From Priapulus caudatus (Eukaryota > Priapulida > Priapulimorpha > Priapulimorphida > Priapulidae): a DNA stretch of 20,441 bases. The notes under the pieces are model-generated. The model saw only the letters and a program-made list of their open reading frames with translations, was not told where the DNA came from and made no database searches. Each line of letters opens with the position of its first letter. Position 1 is the first letter of the stretch. Below are positions 19,396 to 20,441 of the stretch, one piece after another. The stretch is taken from positions 450,025-470,465 of the forward strand of contig NW_014577106.1 in assembly GCF_000485595.1 (NCBI RefSeq). Reading direction: 5' to 3'. Both the position numbers and the translations under genes were made by a program.

Positions 19396-19874
19396 TGCTA
19401 ACACTGCACTAATTTTTGTGTTTACGGTATCGCACCGCTGCGCAGCTTCATCACGGTTGCAACTCGCTCTGTGCTAAATGGACTCGACTATAAAGGCGGC
19501 AGCACACATATTGAATTACAAACAAATTGACGCTCTTCCTTTCTTTGTCCCTGCATTCGGCTAGCTCTTAAGTTAGCAGCTAGCAAATAAATGCAGATGC
19601 GTAATGTGAGAGTAGCGGCAACAGCGTCTCATCAAGCCTTTACTACGATGTCATCAACTCATTTTATGCGCTTCAGAGAACTCAGTTCGTTCTCCGTCTG
19701 CAACTCACTACTCTCTCGTCTACAACGCCAGACTGTCTCGACTCCGACTCCCCTTCACGTACCTCGCCGGTGTATTATAATAAATTCGCGGGAATTCGCT
19801 CTCCTTGGCACTTCATAGTCGAGATAGTGGATGCGAGGTGCTTACATATCCTTTAGAGTCTATCCATCATTAAG
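19396..19874. other. Unique sequence, best-conserved part (right arm)
   Basis: Mirror of 6673-7148, with 19725-19830 identical to 6721-6826 in reverse complement. No gene. Confidence 0.7.
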
Positions 19875-20050
19875 GGGGGAAAGGGAGAGGGAGAGAGAGG
19901 TGAAGAAGGGGAAGAGTGCAATGGATGCAGAGAGCCGGGTGAGAGAGAGTGCAAAGAAACGGAGAGCGGGAGATAAAGGAGACGGGAGAAGGCATGAAAA
20001 TTGAAGGCGAGAGAGAGAATAAAGAAGCAGCATTGAGAGAGACGGAAAGA
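19875..20050. repeat. GA-rich polypurine tract (right arm)
   Basis: Mirror of the CT-rich stretch at 6494-6672. Confidence 0.9.
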
Positions 20051-20204
20051 AGGCGGAGAAGAAATATTGTACGGCCAATGTCCCCTTGATACACGTTGAT
20101 TTAGCCACGCACGTAAGGAGCGCTGTGTTAACACGTCTGACGCTTCGCTGCGCACAGACTCGGCTTACCTGCTTACGTATTGATTGTTGTTGGTTAAGCG
20201 GACC

Positions 20205-20420
20205 TGCTGGGCTACTGATGCTGCTACTGCTGCTGCTATTTGCTACTGTGCTAGCGCTGCTGGCTACTGCGGCTGCTACTTGCTGCGCTAACTGCTGTAG
20301 CTGGCTGCTGCACTAGCTGTTAACTGCTACTTACTGCTTGGCTGTGGCGCCATCAGCTCGGCTGCGCCATCTACGCTGCTACTAAGCTACGCTACGCGCT
20401 GCTACTGCTAGCTGCTTCAC
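20205..20420. repeat. Degenerate TGC/TAC tract (right arm)
   Basis: Mirror of 6144-6353. Triplets are repeatedly broken by one-base changes, whereas the partner is clean. The arm runs into the window end at 20441. Confidence 0.9.
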
Positions 20421-20441
20421 TTCTTCTCTTCCACCTCCCTC

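Larger units (their letters stand above)
13407..20441 (-). repeat. Right arm of giant inverted repeat (truncated by window)
   Basis: Reverse-complement copy of 6126-13291, running to the last base. Differences from the left arm are mostly scattered one-base insertions and deletions plus substitutions. Its trinucleotide tract at 20205-20420 is far more interrupted than the partner at 6144-6353, and no CA/GT run here matches the clean 59-bp run of the left arm. That suggests lower sequence quality or faster decay in this arm. Confidence 0.96.

Overview
The window looks like non-coding nuclear DNA from a eukaryote, probably an animal. It is dominated by long microsatellites (GT/CA, GA/CT, TA, and mixed GTA/GCA trinucleotides) and contains foldback transposon remnants. 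No bacterial-style gene arrangement, operon, rRNA, tRNA or CRISPR array is visible. No recognisable protein family is encoded: nearly all long open frames are translations of simple repeats or of AT-rich spacer DNA. The animal assignment rests partly on a dispersed repeat at 12706-13062 that I recall from fish and marine invertebrates, so it is tentative.

Layout. Positions 1-5213 are unique sequence broken up by simple repeats: GT at the start, ATT near 840, GA near 1800, a 0.9 kb TAC/TGC block at 2098-3022, CT at 3419-3580, TA at 3653-3692, CA/CGCA at 3985-4225 and TTC at 4455-4619. A possible terminal exon of a protein gene lies on the minus strand at 303-538. Positions 5222-6057 are a self-contained foldback (MITE-like) element with about 320-bp inverted arms and a near-perfect 8-bp flanking duplication, which fits a non-autonomous hAT-type transposon.

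The main structure is a very large inverted repeat. Sequence from at least 6126 to about 13291 is repeated in reverse complement from about 13407 to the last base of the window (20441). The arms are about 7.1 kb and the centre is near 13349. A spacer of about 115 bp, flanked on each side by roughly 105 bp of (TA)n, separates them. Paired positions sum to about 26550-26700 along the whole length, and every microsatellite in the left arm has a reverse-complement partner in the right arm. The outer end of the right arm is cut off by the window.

The arms differ patchily. One 106-bp stretch is identical (6721-6826 against 19725-19830), while interior parts differ by something like 10-18% by eye, with a very high share of single-base insertions and deletions. 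This is unlike ordinary ageing of a duplication. It raises the real possibility of a foldback long-read or assembly artefact, or of a real palindrome whose centre was never properly error-corrected. I found no convincing new gene system; the palindrome and the foldback element are what deserve checking.
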